Source: Muricea muricata (Eukaryota > Cnidaria > Anthozoa > Malacalcyonacea > Plexauridae). Taken from it: a stretch of 64,000 nt of DNA. The first letter of the stretch is position 1, and each line of letters opens with the position of its first letter. The notes under the pieces were generated by a model. That model made no database searches. It worked only from the letters and a program-made list of their open reading frames with translations, and was not told where the DNA came from. The stretch lies in the NCBI GenBank assembly GCA_963855995.1, contig OY979716.1, forward strand, positions 40,201,818 through 40,265,817, given 5' to 3'. Position numbers and translations under genes: made by a program. Shown one piece after another: positions 1 through 64,000 of the stretch.

Positions 1-835
1 AATGTGAGATAGGTTGAATTTGAACCTTTAGTTACTTTGTGAGTCACTTAAACTGTTGTTCATAAACTGTTCCAATGCTCTGCTACAAGTGTGTTTTGTC
101 CAGAATCTTGTTTATCGTGGTTTAACCCTGAAATATGTGAGCTGCTTCATGTCAATATTTACGGATTTAAATCTAGTGACAGAAAAGTGGAGAATGATTT
201 AAAAAATCAACAATGCTTTGTACCAAATAAACGTCCAAGCTGTGTTTCATTGTGCTAAAAATTTCAGTGAAATGTGGAAGATCACAAGCAAAAGGCTTGC
301 TTTTACTTGGGTCCTTTACGCTTCACATTTAACACAGTGACAGTTTTCTGGCATCTCAAAATGACCGCTTCTGGTTCGTCTGCTGAAGTTGCTATTTGAA
401 TAAGATAAGTAGTTGCTCGTTAAACAGATAATAAATCAGGTAAAAATTGATCTAAAAATGGAAGAGTGGATCAAGTTTGTTTTGTCTGAATTGTAACTGA
501 AACATCAAAGTTGGATTGAGCTTTCTTTACAAACCCTCTAAAGTAGAAAATATGATTTTTTATTGCTACTGGACAGTCTTCACAAGAAGTGATTAGTAAC
601 AATGCGTAAAACCTGCGTGTCCCCTAGGCCACACGGCTATATCACGCGTTATACTTAAGGTGAACATGTTTTTGTCAAAGTACGTGCAAGCAGAAAGGAA
701 TTTGCTCACTTGTTTAAATATAAAAGTCTGGAGCTAATAAAATTGCAGAGAAAAGCACCAACCGCGTACCGGGCAAAGGCTGGGTGTATTCAGAGGAACT
801 GATATCATTATTTTTTTTTAATTTTCCTGCTTCAG
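1..835. other. Upstream intron sequence, no feature recognised
   Basis: AT-rich DNA without a credible exon, repeat or RNA gene. It presumably forms part of the intron before the first visible linker exon, so the 5' end of the gene lies further upstream. Confidence 0.5.
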
Positions 836-62012
<61,177 letters not shown>

Positions 62013-64000
62013 GTATGAAAAATATTATTTTCATTAAAAAGGGAAAAATAGGAGAAATTTTATTTTAGATCTAAAGGTCGCGTACAATTTTGGCGCTTTT
62101 TAAATACATACGAGTGCATTTTTTTCTAAATTGTATGAAGATGCAGCTGCACTCGCATTTTTATTACTTCCTTGCTTATCGACTAAATTTTCGTGGCCAC
62201 TAAATTTTCATGTCATGTCATCTCCGCTCATTTTCTTCTCTCCAGTCAACAGTATATTATTATATTGTTAAGGTGATTGCATTTAGGAAAGTTTAAAACA
62301 ATATAATCAAGCTTCTTTGTTAAACAACTTTCACCTAAATCCCACGTAACACATCTATTAACACCTACTTCAAAGCCATGCTTGGAGAACTAGATTAATA
62401 TTAATCAGACACTGCTGAGAACAACGAAAATTTAAAATTGAGACAGTTCCCGTGCTCAAAACTAAAGTCAACTCGTCCCGAAAATATTTCGGCGAAAATA
62501 CGTCTTACTACCAATCCCAAATGGCTCGATAGCTACAGTGCCTTTCCAAAAGTTTAAACAAAGCTCAAAAATTTGAATTATTTCCAAAATTTGCGACAAA
62601 TTTTAAGGGGTTTTTTCGCAAAGCTGAAGTCTTAATTGTTTTTTATATTTCGTGTCAAAGCCTTTTCATTTAAGCTTTTTTAGGCTTTTGAAAATGTATA
62701 ATCAGTAGAAACACACTTAATTTCTTTGTTTGGCAGATATTTATTCGATACTTGATCAACGTCCAATTTTTCGTCGCTGTTTCGAATATTGCCTTTTCGT
62801 TCAGGAGTTATTCTAAACTTTATGAAATTTTCTGATTAGACGATTCTCCAAAGCCATGACCTGGCTTTTATTCATTGAGTTAGGTCTTTCATTAGCTACA
62901 AGAATTACAATTTATATTACATTTATGGTTAAAGTACCTATGAAGCGTAATTTTTTCAACAATATAACCTCTTTTGTAGAATTTTTGTAACTGTGTTCTT
63001 TGTCGAGATAGTCAAATTTATTGAATATGGAAATAATGCAAGGTACAGCATCACACTGCGTGATGAATGTCGAAAAAATTGTATATTTTGTAGCATATAA
63101 TAATACACAATAACTGAAACTGCACTTGTATGTGCCTAAGCGGTTATAAATCACTAAGGCGCCTTATTCATGTGCAATAGTTTGACTACGTCGTAATAAA
63201 AGAAGCTTTTTCAAACGTCATTACGCAATATTATGTCACACGTTGTGTTATTTTTATATTCAAGAAAACAGAGTATTTAAAAAAGAAATGGAGTTACAAA
63301 AATTCTGGAACAGAAGTTATATTGTGATTTCAAGTGATCTTTCAATGCAACCAAAAAAGTACTTGACAAATTTTTGTTTAATAGATAATTTAAGAAATGC
63401 TTGTGACAGCATTGTGATATTGCCATATGGTAAGATGCCATGTTTTTGGATATTATTAGTCTAGTGTTTTAGCTGAAGAGCATTGTTTCTCTGAATCAGG
63501 GTGTCTTCAAGCCTGTATTCAGCGCAATATTGGAATGGTAAATTAATTTAAATAGTTGAATAATTATTGTATCTTAAAAAATATTGGAATTGCTACGGTT
63601 AGAGTCAGGCTTGCGGTTTGGGTCAGGCTCATTTTATATGCATGAAATTCCAATTGCAATAAATATTGGAATTGTCGAACGTTGACATCAACAATCGTAT
63701 TGGATTACAAGGTTCGGATCGCCTGAAATAACTTACGAAACTTGAAAACAAGGATTTTGCATCACTAGAAAATGTTGCTGCCTATTATTAAACAAATACA
63801 TACAATATGATATCCGTGTTATGGATAGCTGGAAAAGCAGAGAAGGTCAAAATAACAAAATATATAGCTTATATAATTATCCGATCAAAAAACCCGAGCA
63901 AAAAATGTATATTCCGTATATTTCGCATTTTCTGAGGCCTAAATAGTAGGTGTTTACCCGAATAAGAAAAAAACAATCGTGCCTTAAGCTTTACGAAGAA
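62013..64000. other. Intron/downstream sequence after collagen exon 4
   Basis: AT-rich. Apart from the candidate exon at 63265-63429, I see no coding signal, poly(A) signal linked to a stop in frame, or repeat element. The gene therefore probably continues past the window. Confidence 0.5.
63265..63429 (+). CDS. Candidate downstream exon of the same gene, unknown domain
   Basis: This is an open segment of 165 nt with phase 1 ends, between an AAG acceptor (TATATTCAAG) and a GTAAGA donor at 63430. It would add about 55 residues containing ELQKFWNRSYIVISSD, two cysteines (NFCLIDNLRNACDS) and VILPYG. Phase symmetry matches all other domain exons, and AAG acceptors are used twice elsewhere in this gene. 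I recognise no family. Chance open frames of this length are not rare, so this is tentative. Confidence 0.35.

Overview
This window looks like nuclear DNA of an animal, not a prokaryote. Introns are AT-rich, with GT..AG boundaries. Coding sequence is split into small exons encoding extracellular animal domains, and the introns hold Penelope-like elements, CR1/L2-type LINEs, a tRNA-derived SINE, MITEs and microsatellites. A cnidarian or similar marine invertebrate is the best guess; this is inference from the domain repertoire and repeats, not proof.

Almost everything belongs to one giant plus-strand gene that runs the length of the window and probably starts before it and ends after it. I traced 49 exons between 836 and 62012. 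They join without a frame break into 16,818 nt (5,606 codons), and nearly every domain boundary falls at a phase-1 intron. In order, the encoded protein has a first PA14 domain (about 1.2-2.2 kb), two ILEI/FAM3-type domains (5.1-6.8 and 11.1-11.9 kb), a PLAT/LH2 domain (12.8-14.3 kb), an unrecognised segment (16.7-17.3 kb), a second PA14 domain (17.4-19.8 kb), a tectonin beta-propeller in one exon (21.7-22.5 kb), a laminin-G-like domain (24.4-25.6 kb), six von Willebrand A domains with a second PLAT between the fourth and fifth (27.6-40.8 kb), and four very large collagen-like exons (46.8-62.0 kb) made almost only of Gly-Gly-Pro-type triplets. Short Pro/Thr-rich linkers sit in their own exons. 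A further candidate exon at 63265-63429 also has phase 1 on both sides.

The domain list implies a secreted, multi-adhesive matrix protein. PA14, tectonin and LamG suggest glycan binding, vWFA suggests protein binding, PLAT suggests lipid or protein contacts, and the C-terminal half is a very long structural rod. PA14, ILEI and PLAT each occur twice with matching internal intron positions, so the gene grew by exon-block duplication.

The long introns hold the rest. They contain two Penelope-like fragments in inverted duplication (9.3-10.7 and 14.6-16.4 kb), a 560-bp GGTGT pentanucleotide repeat directly after a splice donor (12.9-13.5 kb), a hAT-like MITE with an 8-bp target duplication (22.6 kb), a tRNA-Glu-derived SINE (35.4 kb), a MITE and a 1.6-kb foldback element (37.3-39.5 kb), two opposed LINE remnants (41.2-46.4 kb, one with a 2A-like motif), and several smaller hairpin elements. 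No other host gene, rRNA, functional tRNA or CRISPR array is visible.
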